Below are positions 17,303-24,968 of a stretch of 64,000 nt of DNA, one piece after another. The DNA comes from Caulobacter henricii (GTDB lineage Bacteria; Pseudomonadota; Alphaproteobacteria; Caulobacterales; Caulobacteraceae): contig NZ_CP013002.1 in the NCBI RefSeq assembly GCF_001414055.1, positions 3,782,001 to 3,846,000 on the forward strand, given 5' to 3'. Position numbers and translations under genes: made by a program. A model generated the notes under the pieces. That model saw nothing but the letters and a program-made list of their open reading frames with translations, was not told where the DNA came from and made no database searches. Position 1 is the first letter of the stretch. Each line of letters starts with the position of its first letter.

Positions 17303-18207
17303 CCCAGAACCTCGACCTGGCCGCGACCGCCGGACAGCAGGTTGATGATCGCAGCGGCGGTCTCCTCGACCGATCGCCGGGTTACGTCGATGATCGGCCA
17401 GCCCATCTTCTCGAACAGGCGACGAGCGGCAATGATCTCGCTGCGCACAGCATCCGTGTCGATATAGTCGCTCTCGCGATTTTCTTTCAGCGACAGCAGC
17501 CGGTTGCGGCGGATCTGGATCAGCCGGTCGGGCGAGGTCATCAAGCCGACAATCAGGGTGTTCTTGAGCTCAAACAGTTCGGTGGGCGGCGGGCGCCCCG
17601 GCACCAGGGGCACATTGGCGGCCCGCACGCCGCGATGGGCCAGATAGATGCAGGTCGGGGTCTTGGAGGTGCGGGACACGCCGACGAGGATCACATCGGC
17701 CTGGGTCAGGTCCTGGCCACCCTGGCCGTCATCATGGGCAATGGCATAGTCCAGGGCCTCGATGCGGTCGAAATAGTCGTTGTTCAGGGCATGCTGCGCC
17801 CCGACCCGGGTGGAGATGCGTGCGCCGAGATAGCGCGACATGGCGCTGACCACGGGGTCGAGGGCGGCGATACAGGGCATTTCCAGGCGCCGGCAGCCTT
17901 CCTCGAGGGCCGTGCGCAGATTGGGATCGATGATGGTGTGCATGACCACACCGGGGGCCCCGGCGATCTCTTCAAGCGCCCGGTCGAGCTGACGGGTCGA
18001 ACGCACCAGGGCATAGATGTGCTCGATCGGCAGAATGTCCGTGAAACGGGCACAGACGGCCCGGGCCATAGCGTTCAGGGTCTCGCCGGTCGAATCCGAG
18101 ACGAGATGGATATGGAAATAGGTGGCAAAGCGCGGCGGCGGCCGGTCCTCGCTGGCATGATTGCCCGAACCTTCCTGTGGATCATCCGTTAACGGTTGCT
18201 TAACCAC
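17299..18207 (-). CDS. ppsR: Pyruvate,water dikinase / PPDK regulatory protein (DUF299)
   Basis: This bifunctional ADP-dependent kinase and Pi-dependent phosphorylase switches PEP synthase or pyruvate phosphate dikinase on and off. The signature YFHIHLVSDSTGETLNAM opens the domain after about 28 residues, and the P-loop-like ILVGVSRTSKTPTCIYLA is near residue 180. The only plausible start is the GTG at 18207, preceded by GAGG at a spacing of nine. In consequence the first eleven codons contain a perfect CtrA box and a DnaA-like box. In C. crescentus the DUF299 gene also borders the replication origin. It heads the operon ppsR-maf-aroE-coaE-dnaQ, all coupled by short overlaps. Confidence 0.92.
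   Translation of the reverse strand: MVKQPLTDDPQEGSGNHASEDRPPPRFATYFHIHLVSDSTGETLNAMARAVCARFTDILPIEHIYALVRSTRQLDRALEEIAGAPGVVMHTIIDPNLRTALEEGCRRLEMPCIAALDPVVSAMSRYLGARISTRVGAQHALNNDYFDRIEALDYAIAHDDGQGGQDLTQADVILVGVSRTSKTPTCIYLAHRGVRAANVPLVPGRPPPTELFELKNTLIVGLMTSPDRLIQIRRNRLLSLKENRESDYIDTDAVRSEIIAARRLFEKMGWPIIDVTRRSVEETAAAIINLLSGGRGQVEVLG
18176..18184 (-). promoter_or_regulatory. DnaA box (TGATCCACA)
   Basis: On the minus strand the sequence is TGATCCACA, one base from the classical TTATCCACA and of the type described as moderate-affinity boxes in Cori. It lies in codons 8-11 of ppsR, five bases from CtrA box 1. Confidence 0.65.
18189..18203. promoter_or_regulatory. CtrA box 1 (TTAA-N7-TTAA)
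   Basis: This is a perfect match: TTAA at 18189-18192 and at 18200-18203, extended by CC (TTAACC). It overlaps codons 2-7 of ppsR, so binding could affect both the origin and the ppsR operon. Confidence 0.8.
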
Positions 18208-18367
18208 TTGGTCTGCCTCTGGGGACGCCCGGGCGCCAAAGCCGTCCCGAAGCGTGATGTCCTAGTGTCGCTGTGATCAACGGCCACATTGACCGCCTAA
18301 CATCCCCAAGCCGAACCCGCATCCCTGGATATGTGATCACCTGGGTCCCACACTTCGGGATAAAGGG

Positions 18368-18382
18368 TTAATGCAAGCTTAA
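18368..18382. promoter_or_regulatory. CtrA box 2 (TTAA-N7-TTAA)
   Basis: Perfect match, TTAA at 18368-18371 and 18379-18382, in the AT-rich centre of the origin. The N7 includes GCAAGC, making an AAGCTT at its right end. Confidence 0.85.
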
Positions 18383-18397
18383 GGCGCGTTGGCTGTG

Positions 18398-18412
18398 TTA
18401 AGAATTTGTTAA
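18398..18412. promoter_or_regulatory. CtrA box 3 (TTAA-N7-TTAA)
   Basis: Perfect match, TTAA at 18398-18401 and 18409-18412. It is 30 bp (about three helical turns) from box 2, which puts the two on the same DNA face and would allow cooperative binding. Confidence 0.85.
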
Positions 18413-18567
18413 GGAAGCTGGGGCCCTGGCCGATCATCCCCAGGATTAACCACACGCCGTCCCCCTGTGGGTGAAGACGGGTACAAGCCTGGACGAACGG
18501 GGGATTCCGAAGCTACGGCGGCGGTTTTCCCCAGTTCCCACTTGCCCTTCCGCCTCTTCCTCCAAAC

Positions 18568-18582
18568 TTAAGATCTTATTAA
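18568..18582. promoter_or_regulatory. CtrA box 4 (TTAA-N7-TTAA) near the hemE promoter
   Basis: Perfect match, TTAA at 18568-18571 and 18579-18582, 58 bp before the hemE ATG. In C. crescentus a CtrA site overlaps the strong hemE promoter whose transcription is tied to origin activity, so this box probably regulates hemE as well. Confidence 0.85.
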
Positions 18583-18640
18583 GAAATGAAGATGGGCCTT
18601 CGGGGTTGAGCCCGAGGGCAGGACGGGTTTTAAGGCCTGC

Positions 18641-19681
18641 ATGAACGCGCCGAACCTCACCGCCCAGACGCCCAAGCTGCTTTCCGTCCTCGCAGGACAG
18701 ACCGTGGATCGACCGCCGGTCTGGTTCATGCGTCAGGCCGGTCGTTATTTGCCCGAGTACCGGGCCGTGCGCGCCACGACGCCGGATTTCATCAGCTTCT
18801 GCTTCGATCCTGAAAAGGCGGCTGAGGTGACGCTGCAGCCGATGCGGCGCTTTCCCTATGATGCGGCCATTGTCTTCGCGGACATCCTGCTGATTCCGGG
18901 CGCCCTGGGCCAGAAGGTCTGGTTCGAAGCCGGGGAAGGTCCTCGCCTGGGCGAATTGCCGTCGATCGAGTCCATGGCGGAACTGGCCGGTGAGGCCGGA
19001 GCCAGGCTGTCCAACATCGGCGAGACCCTTAGCCGGGTCAGGGCGGCGCTCGATCCTGAAAAGGCTCTGATCGGCTTTGCCGGTGCCCCCTGGACCGTCG
19101 CGACCTACATGATTGAAGGGGGTTCCAGCGACCGTGCCGCAGCCCGCACCTTCGCCTATCAGCAGCCGGAGACGCTCGACCGCCTGATCGACATCCTGGT
19201 CGAGGCGACCGTCGATTACCTCGTCATGCAGGTGAAGGCGGGGGCCCAGGCCCTGAAACTGTTCGAAAGCTGGGCCGAGGGCCTGTCGGAGCCGCAGTTC
19301 GAGCGTCTGGTCATCCGGCCGCACATGGCCATCGTTCAGGGTCTGCGCGATCGCGGCGTGACCGTGCCGGTGATCGGCTTTCCGCGCGGGGCCGGCGCTC
19401 TGGTCGAGACCTATGCCTCGGTGGTGCCGGTGCAGGGCGTGGCGCTCGACACCCAGGCCAGTGCGGCGATGGGTCAGAGGATCCAGGCCCTGAAGCCGAT
19501 CCAGGGCGCGCTCGACCCTCTGCTACTGCGGGCGGGCGGCGATCAGCTTCTGCGCCGGGTGGACCAGATGATCGAGCAGTGGGGCCAGGGGCCCTACATC
19601 TTCAACCTCGGTCACGGCATCCTGCCGGACACCCCGATCGCCCATGTCGAGCAGGTTCTGGCCCGGGTGACCGGCAAATGA
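18641..19681 (+). CDS. hemE: Uroporphyrinogen decarboxylase
   Basis: HemE removes four carboxyl groups from uroporphyrinogen III to give coproporphyrinogen III. The signature PPVWFMRQAGRYLPEY, with the substrate-binding Arg residues, is near residue 27, and the second motif GFAGAPWTVATYMIEGG near 145. At 346 residues it is of normal length. It heads hemE-hemH-hemJ, with four-base overlaps, and its upstream region is the proposed origin, so cell-cycle control by CtrA is likely. Confidence 0.97.
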   Translation: MNAPNLTAQTPKLLSVLAGQTVDRPPVWFMRQAGRYLPEYRAVRATTPDFISFCFDPEKAAEVTLQPMRRFPYDAAIVFADILLIPGALGQKVWFEAGEGPRLGELPSIESMAELAGEAGARLSNIGETLSRVRAALDPEKALIGFAGAPWTVATYMIEGGSSDRAAARTFAYQQPETLDRLIDILVEATVDYLVMQVKAGAQALKLFESWAEGLSEPQFERLVIRPHMAIVQGLRDRGVTVPVIGFPRGAGALVETYASVVPVQGVALDTQASAAMGQRIQALKPIQGALDPLLLRAGGDQLLRRVDQMIEQWGQGPYIFNLGHGILPDTPIAHVEQVLARVTGK

Positions 19682-20721
19682 GCGCGCGCCGGAAGATTGC
19701 GGTCGTCCTGTTCAACCTCGGGGGGCCTGACGGTCCCGACGCCGTCCGGCCGTTCCTGTTCAACCTCTTTCGCGATCCGGCCATCATCGGGGCTCCGGCC
19801 TTTATCCGCTATCCGCTGGCGGCCCTGATCTCGACGACCCGGGAGAAGGCGGCAAAGGCCAACTATGCGATCATGGGCGGGGGCTCGCCCCTGCTGCCGG
19901 AAACCGAGAAACAGGCGGTGGCGCTGGCGGATGCCCTGGCCGAGGCGCTTCCGGACGCCGAGACCCGTTGCTTCATCGCCATGCGCTACTGGAAGCCCCT
20001 GACCGAGGATACCGCCAAGGCAGTCAAGGCCTGGGCCCCGGACGAGGTCGTCCTGCTGCCGCTCTATCCGCAGTTCTCGACCACCACGACCGGGTCTTCG
20101 GTCAAGGCCTGGAAGAAGGCCTATCGCGGGTCTGGGACCGTCCGGACCATCTGCTGCTATCCGACAGACGATGCCCTGATAGAGGCCCATGCCCGTCTGA
20201 TCCGCGAGGCCTATGAAAAGGCCGGCAGCCCCAAGCCGGCGCGCCTGCTGTTTTCGGCCCATGGCTTGCCGGAAAAGGTCATCCTGGCCGGCGATCCCTA
20301 CCAGCAACAGATCGAGGCCACGGCGGCGGCGGTGGCGGCGAAGCTGGGCGAGGGCTGGGACTGGAAGGTCAGCTATCAGAGCCGGGTGGGCCCGCTGAAA
20401 TGGATTGGCCCCTCGACCGATGACGAGATCCTGTCTGCGAGTGAGCAGGGTCTCAGCCTGGTCGTGACACCCATCGCCTTCGTTTCGGAACATATCGAGA
20501 CCCTGGTGGAGCTCGATCATGAGTATCGCGAACTGGCCGAAGAGGCCGGCTGTCCGACCTATGTCAGGGTTCCGGCCCTTGGGATCGAACCCGGCTTCAT
20601 CGGCGGTCTCGCCCAGGCGGTGGTCGGGTCGCTGCCCCGCGAAGGGATCGCACCGGCCTGCGTCTGGCAGTGCGGCGGAGACCGGCGGCAATGTCCGCGG
20701 ACCCTGGGAGCAGGCGCGTGA
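19678..20721 (+). CDS. hemH: Ferrochelatase
   Basis: It inserts ferrous iron into protoporphyrin IX. The N-terminal VVLFNLGGPDGPDAV and the catalytic His motif LLFSAHGLPEKV near residue 195 identify it. The ATG at 19678 overlaps the hemE stop (ATGA), so translation is coupled. The C-terminus ends in CVWQCGGDRRQCPRTLG with two cysteines, which may be an iron-sulfur or simply family-specific tail. 347 residues is usual. Confidence 0.96.
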   Translation: MSARRKIAVVLFNLGGPDGPDAVRPFLFNLFRDPAIIGAPAFIRYPLAALISTTREKAAKANYAIMGGGSPLLPETEKQAVALADALAEALPDAETRCFIAMRYWKPLTEDTAKAVKAWAPDEVVLLPLYPQFSTTTTGSSVKAWKKAYRGSGTVRTICCYPTDDALIEAHARLIREAYEKAGSPKPARLLFSAHGLPEKVILAGDPYQQQIEATAAAVAAKLGEGWDWKVSYQSRVGPLKWIGPSTDDEILSASEQGLSLVVTPIAFVSEHIETLVELDHEYRELAEEAGCPTYVRVPALGIEPGFIGGLAQAVVGSLPREGIAPACVWQCGGDRRQCPRTLGAGA

Positions 20722-21185
20722 TCGATTTCCTGGTTCAGAATTTCAATCTGGTTCGCGGGCTGCACATTCTGGCGGTCATTGCCTGGATGGCCGGCATGCT
20801 GATGTTGCCGCGCATCTTCGTCTACCACATGAGCGCCGAGCCGGGCTCGCGGATGGACGCGGTGTTCAAACAGGCCGAGCTGCGGATCCTGCGGATCATC
20901 ATCAATCCGGCCATGATCCTGGCAACGGTGTTCGGCGGGCTGCTGATCCTGGCCGACAGTGCCATCCGCGGCTGGGGCTTCCTGCTGCAGCCCTGGATGC
21001 TGACCAAGATCGCGGCGCTGATCTTTCTGTTCGGCTGGCACGGTTTCATGGCCGGAGCGCGTCGCAAGTTCGCGAATGACCAGAACACCCGCTCGGAAAA
21101 GTTCTGGCGGATGACCAACGAACTGCCGTTCATCGCGGCGATCATCATCGTCCTGTCGGTGACGACCAAGTTTCTGAACCACTAG
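20718..21185 (+). CDS. hemJ: Protoporphyrinogen oxidase HemJ
   Basis: HemJ is the membrane, heme-containing protoporphyrinogen IX oxidase found in most alphaproteobacteria lacking HemG/HemY. The 155-residue product has four transmembrane helices. The conserved His is in LVRGLHILAVIAWMAGML, and the Arg and His follow in LPRIFVYHM; a conserved Lys is in MLTKIAALIFLF. I start at the GTG at 20718, which overlaps the hemH stop (GTGA); an ATG at 20691 is possible but adds a charged unstructured stretch. Its place after hemE and hemH completes the late heme pathway here. Confidence 0.9.
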   Translation: MIDFLVQNFNLVRGLHILAVIAWMAGMLMLPRIFVYHMSAEPGSRMDAVFKQAELRILRIIINPAMILATVFGGLLILADSAIRGWGFLLQPWMLTKIAALIFLFGWHGFMAGARRKFANDQNTRSEKFWRMTNELPFIAAIIIVLSVTTKFLNH

Positions 21186-21445
21186 GAACCGCGCTGCGGC
21201 GCTTGACCCGTCAAGCGGCATGTGGTTCCCATCCAGCTGGCCCCGGCGCATTGCGTCGGGACTGACTCCTCTTTCGGACTGGCGCCCGTCCTGGCGCGCC
21301 CTCTGGAGCCTGGCTCCGAAAGTCCGTTCCCCAATCGATCCGCGTCGTCGTCATGGCGCGCTCGCCGTTTTTGCGATGGCGTGAAACTGAAATCCTTTCC
21401 GGCCGGATCGTGTCTCGCGGTCCGCGCCCCCGTTTGAGTCAAATC
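21185..21445. other. Intergenic region before rho with three hairpins
   Basis: No gene is seen in these 261 bp. Three inverted repeats occur: 21185-21229 (outer GGAACC/GGTTCC, inner GCTTGA/TCAAGC), 21242-21260 (CCCGGCGCA with TGCGTCGGG), and 21271-21322 (CTTTCGGA with TCCGAAAG, enclosing the palindrome GGAGCC-T-GGCTCC at 21305-21317). The first starts at the last base of hemJ. Rho genes in other bacteria are autoregulated through long leaders, so part may be a leader; parts may equally be REP-like repeats. No T-tract terminator for the heme operon is visible. Confidence 0.6.
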
Positions 21446-22855
21446 ATGACCGAAGACACCGAACACGACGTTTCCCCTGAGGAAGCCGTTGTCGACACCA
21501 CCACCCCCGCCCAGACGGCCGGCGCCGAGTCCGAAGAGGATGGCGGCGACGAAGGCTCCGAGATCAGTGCGGCTGTGGCGGCCCTGGGCCTGAAGACCAT
21601 GTCTCTGCAGGAGCTGAAGGAGAAATCCCCGGCTGACCTGCTGGCCTTTGCCGAGACCTTCGAGGTCGAGAACGCCAATTCCATGCGCAAGCAGGACATG
21701 ATGTTCGCGATCCTCAAGACCCTCGCCGAGGAAGGCGTGGAGATCTCGGGCTCGGGCACCATGGAAGTGCTGCAGGACGGCTTCGGCTTCCTGCGTTCTC
21801 CGGAAGCCAACTACCTTCCGGGTCCGGACGACATCTATGTCTCGCCCTCGCAGATCCGGAAGTATGGCCTGCGCACCGGCGACACGGTGGATGGCGCCAT
21901 CCGCTCACCGCGTGAAGGCGAGCGCTACTTCGCCCTGACCGGCGTGGCCAAGATCAATTTCGAGGCCCCCGACAACGTCAAGCACAAGATCCACTTCGAC
22001 AACCTGACGCCGCTCTATCCCGAAGAGCGCCTGAACATGGAACTGCCCGATCCGACCATCAAGGATCGCTCCGGCCGGATCATCGACATCGTCGCCCCGC
22101 TCGGCAAGGGCCAGCGCTGCCTGATCGTCGCCCCGCCGCGCGTGGGCAAGACCGTCATGCTGCAGAACATCGCCAAGTCGATCGAGACCAACCACCCCGA
22201 GTGCTACCTGATCGTCCTGCTGATCGACGAGCGTCCGGAAGAAGTCACCGACATGCAGCGCACCGTGAAGGGTGAGGTCATCGCCTCGACCTTCGACGAA
22301 CCCGCGACCCGGCACGTGCAGGTGGCCGAGATGGTCATCGAGAAGGCCAAGCGCCTGGTCGAGCACAAGCGCGACGTCGTCATCCTGCTGGACTCGGTCA
22401 CCCGTCTGGGCCGCGCCTACAACACCACCGTCCCGTCGTCAGGCAAGGTCCTGACCGGCGGTGTCGACGCCAATGCCCTGCAGCGTCCGAAGCGCTTCTT
22501 CGGTGCGGCGCGCAATGTGGAGGAAGGCGGTTCGCTCTCGATCATCGCCACGGCCCTGATCGATACCGGCAGCCGCATGGACGAAGTGATCTTCGAAGAG
22601 TTCAAGGGCACCGGTAACTCGGAAATCATCCTGGACCGCAAGGTCGCCGACAAGCGGATCTTCCCGGCCATCGACGTGCTGAAGTCCGGCACCCGCAAGG
22701 AAGAGCTGATCACCCCGCGCGACCAGCTGCAGAAGACCTATGTGCTGCGCCGGATCCTCAATCCTATGGGCGCGTCGGACGCCATCGAGTTCCTGCTCGA
22801 GAAGATGCGCCAGTCCAAGACCAACGGCGACTTCTTCCAGTCGATGAACACCTGA
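21446..22855 (+). CDS. rho: Transcription termination factor Rho
   Basis: Rho is the hexameric RNA helicase that ends untranslated transcripts. The 469-residue protein has an acidic N-terminal extension of about 45 residues rich in Glu and Thr, the Rho N domain ([19 protein letters not shown]), the cold-shock-like RNA-binding domain ([19 protein letters not shown]), Walker [12 protein letters not shown], Walker [17 protein letters not shown], and the Q/R loops near [11 protein letters not shown]. The acidic extension is typical of Caulobacter Rho. The ATG at 21446 is chosen since the frame upstream runs through the hairpin region. Confidence 0.97.
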   Translation: MTEDTEHDVSPEEAVVDTTTPAQTAGAESEEDGGDEGSEISAAVAALGLKTMSLQELKEKSPADLLAFAETFEVENANSMRKQDMMFAILKTLAEEGVEISGSGTMEVLQDGFGFLRSPEANYLPGPDDIYVSPSQIRKYGLRTGDTVDGAIRSPREGERYFALTGVAKINFEAPDNVKHKIHFDNLTPLYPEERLNMELPDPTIKDRSGRIIDIVAPLGKGQRCLIVAPPRVGKTVMLQNIAKSIETNHPECYLIVLLIDERPEEVTDMQRTVKGEVIASTFDEPATRHVQVAEMVIEKAKRLVEHKRDVVILLDSVTRLGRAYNTTVPSSGKVLTGGVDANALQRPKRFFGAARNVEEGGSLSIIATALIDTGSRMDEVIFEEFKGTGNSEIILDRKVADKRIFPAIDVLKSGTRKEELITPRDQLQKTYVLRRILNPMGASDAIEFLLEKMRQSKTNGDFFQSMNT

Positions 22856-22883
22856 GTTCAGACGGCCTCACCGCCATACGGAA

Positions 22884-22914
22884 AAGCCCCGGGGATGACC
22901 CGGGGCTTTTTTGT
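22884..22914 (+). terminator. Intrinsic terminator after rho
   Basis: AAGCCCCGGG at 22884-22893 pairs perfectly with 22899-22908 around GATGA, followed by six T on the plus strand and preceded by four A, so it can act in both directions. It lies between the convergent rho and quinone oxidoreductase genes. Confidence 0.92.
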
Positions 22915-22935
22915 GGTCTGACCGGGTATCTGGCC

Positions 22936-23901
22936 CTACGGCAGCAGCAGGGTAGCGCCGGTCGTACGTCGGCCTTCGAGGGCCTCATGGGCAGCCCGGG
23001 CCTCTGACAGGGGGAAGGTCTGGCCGATGTCGATCCTGACCGCGCCCGATGCGAGGACGGCGAACAGGGCCTGGGCGCTTTCGTCCAGTTCTTCGGTCGA
23101 GACGATGTAGTCGAACAATCGTGGGCGGGTGACGAACAGCGACCTGCTGGAAAGCTCCAGCGGTGAGAACGGCGGGACGGGTCCGGAGGCATTGCCGAAG
23201 GTCGCCAGGACGCCTCGTCGCGCGAGGCTTTTCAGGCTGGCCTCGAAGGTGTCCTTGCCGACGCCGTCATAAACCACGGCCACGCCTTTGCCGCCGGTGA
23301 TCTCGGCGACGCGGGCGGCGACGTCCTCGTGGTCATAGAGGATCACGTGGTCGGCGCCGAGATCACGGGCGATGGCGGCCTTGGCCTCCGATCCCACCGT
23401 GGCAATAACGGTCGCGCCGAGGCTCTTGCACCACTGGACGAGGATCGAACCGACCCCCCCGGCGGCGGCGTGGACCAGAACGACATCGGCAGGTTTCACG
23501 TGGAAACATCGCCGGACCAGAAACTCGGCGGTCATGCCCTTGAGCAGCACGGCTGCGGCGACCTCGAGACTGACGCTGTCGGGAACCTTCACGGCCCGGT
23601 CTGCCGGAACCACGGCTGCCTCGGCATAGGCTCCGAGCGAGCCATTATAGGCGACGCGATCACCGGCCACGAAACGTGTGACGCCCTCGCCGAGGGCCTC
23701 GACGACGCCGGCCGCCTCCAGCCCGAGCACCGCCGGCATCTTCATCGGATAGAGGCCAGAGCGGTGATAGGTGTCGATATAGTTCAGGCCGACGGCGTGA
23801 TGTCTGACGAGGATCTGGCCGGGCCCCGGGGCGGGGAGGGGCAGGTCTACGGCTTCGAGCACCTCGGGGCCGCCGGTGCGCACGGCTTGCATGGCCAGCA
23901 T
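22936..23901 (-). CDS. NADPH:quinone oxidoreductase (zinc-free MDR family)
   Basis: The 321-residue protein belongs to the medium-chain reductase family, quinone oxidoreductase (QOR) branch, reducing quinones or reactive enones with NADPH. Signatures are HHAVGLNYIDTYHRSGLYP, GLEAAGVVEALGEGV, and the nucleotide loop VHAAAGGVGSILVQWCKSLGA. The Cys/His zinc ligands of alcohol dehydrogenases are absent. The start at 23901 lies four bases after the dienelactone hydrolase stop; the next Met (23892) is also possible. A parS site lies inside the gene at 23492-23507. Confidence 0.9.
   Translation of the reverse strand: MLAMQAVRTGGPEVLEAVDLPLPAPGPGQILVRHHAVGLNYIDTYHRSGLYPMKMPAVLGLEAAGVVEALGEGVTRFVAGDRVAYNGSLGAYAEAAVVPADRAVKVPDSVSLEVAAAVLLKGMTAEFLVRRCFHVKPADVVLVHAAAGGVGSILVQWCKSLGATVIATVGSEAKAAIARDLGADHVILYDHEDVAARVAEITGGKGVAVVYDGVGKDTFEASLKSLARRGVLATFGNASGPVPPFSPLELSSRSLFVTRPRLFDYIVSTEELDESAQALFAVLASGAVRIDIGQTFPLSEARAAHEALEGRRTTGATLLLP
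23492..23507. other. parS site 1
   Basis: GGTTTCACGTGGAAAC matches 13 of 16 positions of the consensus TGTTTCACGTGAAACA. It lies inside the quinone oxidoreductase gene, 6.4 kb upstream of parB. Confidence 0.8.
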
Positions 23902-23905
23902 CGGA

Positions 23906-24613
23906 TCAGCCCAGATTGGTCTTGAAGAAGGCCAGGCTGCGGCCATTGGCCATGGCGGCGTCTGCGGCGTCGTAGTGCGCGCCGCCTTCCCGGGCAAAGG
24001 CGTGGTCGCGGCCGACATAGGTATGGATCTCGATCTGCGGATGATCCTTCAGGGCGGTCAGGATCACAGCTTGCGCTTCCGGCGGCACGAACTGGTCCTT
24101 CTCGGCGATGTGCATCAGAAGGGGACGCGCCAGCTTGTCAGCCTCGCCCACGTGCTTTTCCAGACCCACGCCGTAATAGGACACGCAGGCGTCAGCGTCC
24201 GTGCGGGTGGCGGTCAGGAAGGCCAGAAGCCCGCCGAGGCAATAGCCCACGGCCCCGACCTTGCCGGATACGCCGGCCATGGCGCGAACAGCCGCAATCG
24301 TGGCGGCGATGTCGGCGACCCCGTTGTCAACGTCGAACGCATTGAACAGTTCAAAGGCGCGTTTCCACTCGGCCTCCGACTGGTCGGTGATGTCGATGCC
24401 AGGCTCGATCCGCCAGAAAAGGTCGGGGCAGATGGCCACGAAGCCCTGGGCCGCCAGGCTGTCGCAGATATCGCGCATGACCTTGTTGACCCCGAAGATC
24501 TCCTGGATCACGACGATAGCCGGCGCCGGGCTTGCCGCCGGATCTGCCTGGGGTCGCGCCACATAGGCCGTAAAGGCGCCGTCAGGCGTGGTGATGCTGA
24601 GGGTCTCGCTCAT
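23906..24613 (-). CDS. Dienelactone hydrolase family protein
   Basis: This 235-residue alpha/beta hydrolase has the Cys nucleophile in VGYCLGG near residue 122, the acid in AEKDQFVP and the His in GRDHAFAREGG, which is the Cys-Asp-His triad of dienelactone hydrolases. The family opens lactone rings in chloroaromatic degradation, but chromosomal copies such as this often have unknown substrates. The ATG at 24613 follows GGAG. It is cotranscribed with the quinone oxidoreductase (4-bp gap). Confidence 0.9.
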   Translation of the reverse strand: MSETLSITTPDGAFTAYVARPQADPAASPAPAIVVIQEIFGVNKVMRDICDSLAAQGFVAICPDLFWRIEPGIDITDQSEAEWKRAFELFNAFDVDNGVADIAATIAAVRAMAGVSGKVGAVGYCLGGLLAFLTATRTDADACVSYYGVGLEKHVGEADKLARPLLMHIAEKDQFVPPEAQAVILTALKDHPQIEIHTYVGRDHAFAREGGAHYDAADAAMANGRSLAFFKTNLG

Positions 24614-24722
24614 CGGGGCTCTCCGTCCTAAGGGGTCGATGTGACTTTCGACCAAAGCGCTCTAACGTGCCGCGTCGGGCCTGGCCCATAACAATATTGT
24701 GCCCTGACCTGAGGGAACCACC

Positions 24723-24968
24723 ATGAAGATGACCATCGAGATCGACTGTACCCCCGTGGAAGCGCGCACCTTCCTCGGCCTGCCGGATGTCAGCCTGCTC
24801 AACGACCACATGGTCAAGGAGATGCAGACCCGGATGGACGCCAATATGGCCATGCTGGCTCCCGAGGAGCTGATGAAGAACTGGATGGCCTTCGGCACCG
24901 GCGCCCAGGACCAGTTCCGCAAGCTGATGACAGCCGCGGCCGGTGCGGCGGTGGGCAAGCGCGACTGA
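24723..24968 (+). CDS. DUF6489 family small protein
   Basis: The 81-residue protein starts [20 protein letters not shown] and continues with a helical, Met-rich region ([15 protein letters not shown]) and an Ala-rich tail. Such proteins occur widely in alphaproteobacteria and often precede mnmE or polyhydroxyalkanoate genes; the Met/Gln-rich helix is reminiscent of phasin-like proteins, but no function is established. GAGG precedes the ATG. The stop overlaps the mnmE start (TGATG), so the two are translationally coupled. Confidence 0.85.
   Translation: MKMTIEIDCTPVEARTFLGLPDVSLLNDHMVKEMQTRMDANMAMLAPEELMKNWMAFGTGAQDQFRKLMTAAAGAAVGKRD

Larger units (their letters stand above)
18176..18640. other. 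Proposed chromosomal replication origin (Cori type)
   Basis: The region between the first codons of ppsR and hemE corresponds by gene neighbourhood to the C. crescentus origin, which lies next to hemE. It holds four perfect TTAA-N7-TTAA CtrA boxes, a TGATCCACA DnaA box at its left edge, further DnaA-like sequences (TTAACCACA at 18446-18454; TCACCCACA, minus, at 18466-18474), one GANTC methylation site (18503-18507), and an AT-rich stretch at 18356-18415. CtrA-P binding in Caulobacter silences initiation in swarmer cells while DnaA triggers it. No gene lies in it. dnaA is not in the window. Function is inferred from motifs and synteny. Confidence 0.88.

Noticed and set aside
22861..22935. A small gene between rho and the quinone oxidoreductase
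   Set aside because: The region is filled by the bidirectional terminator; remaining frames are too short and lack ribosome-binding sites.
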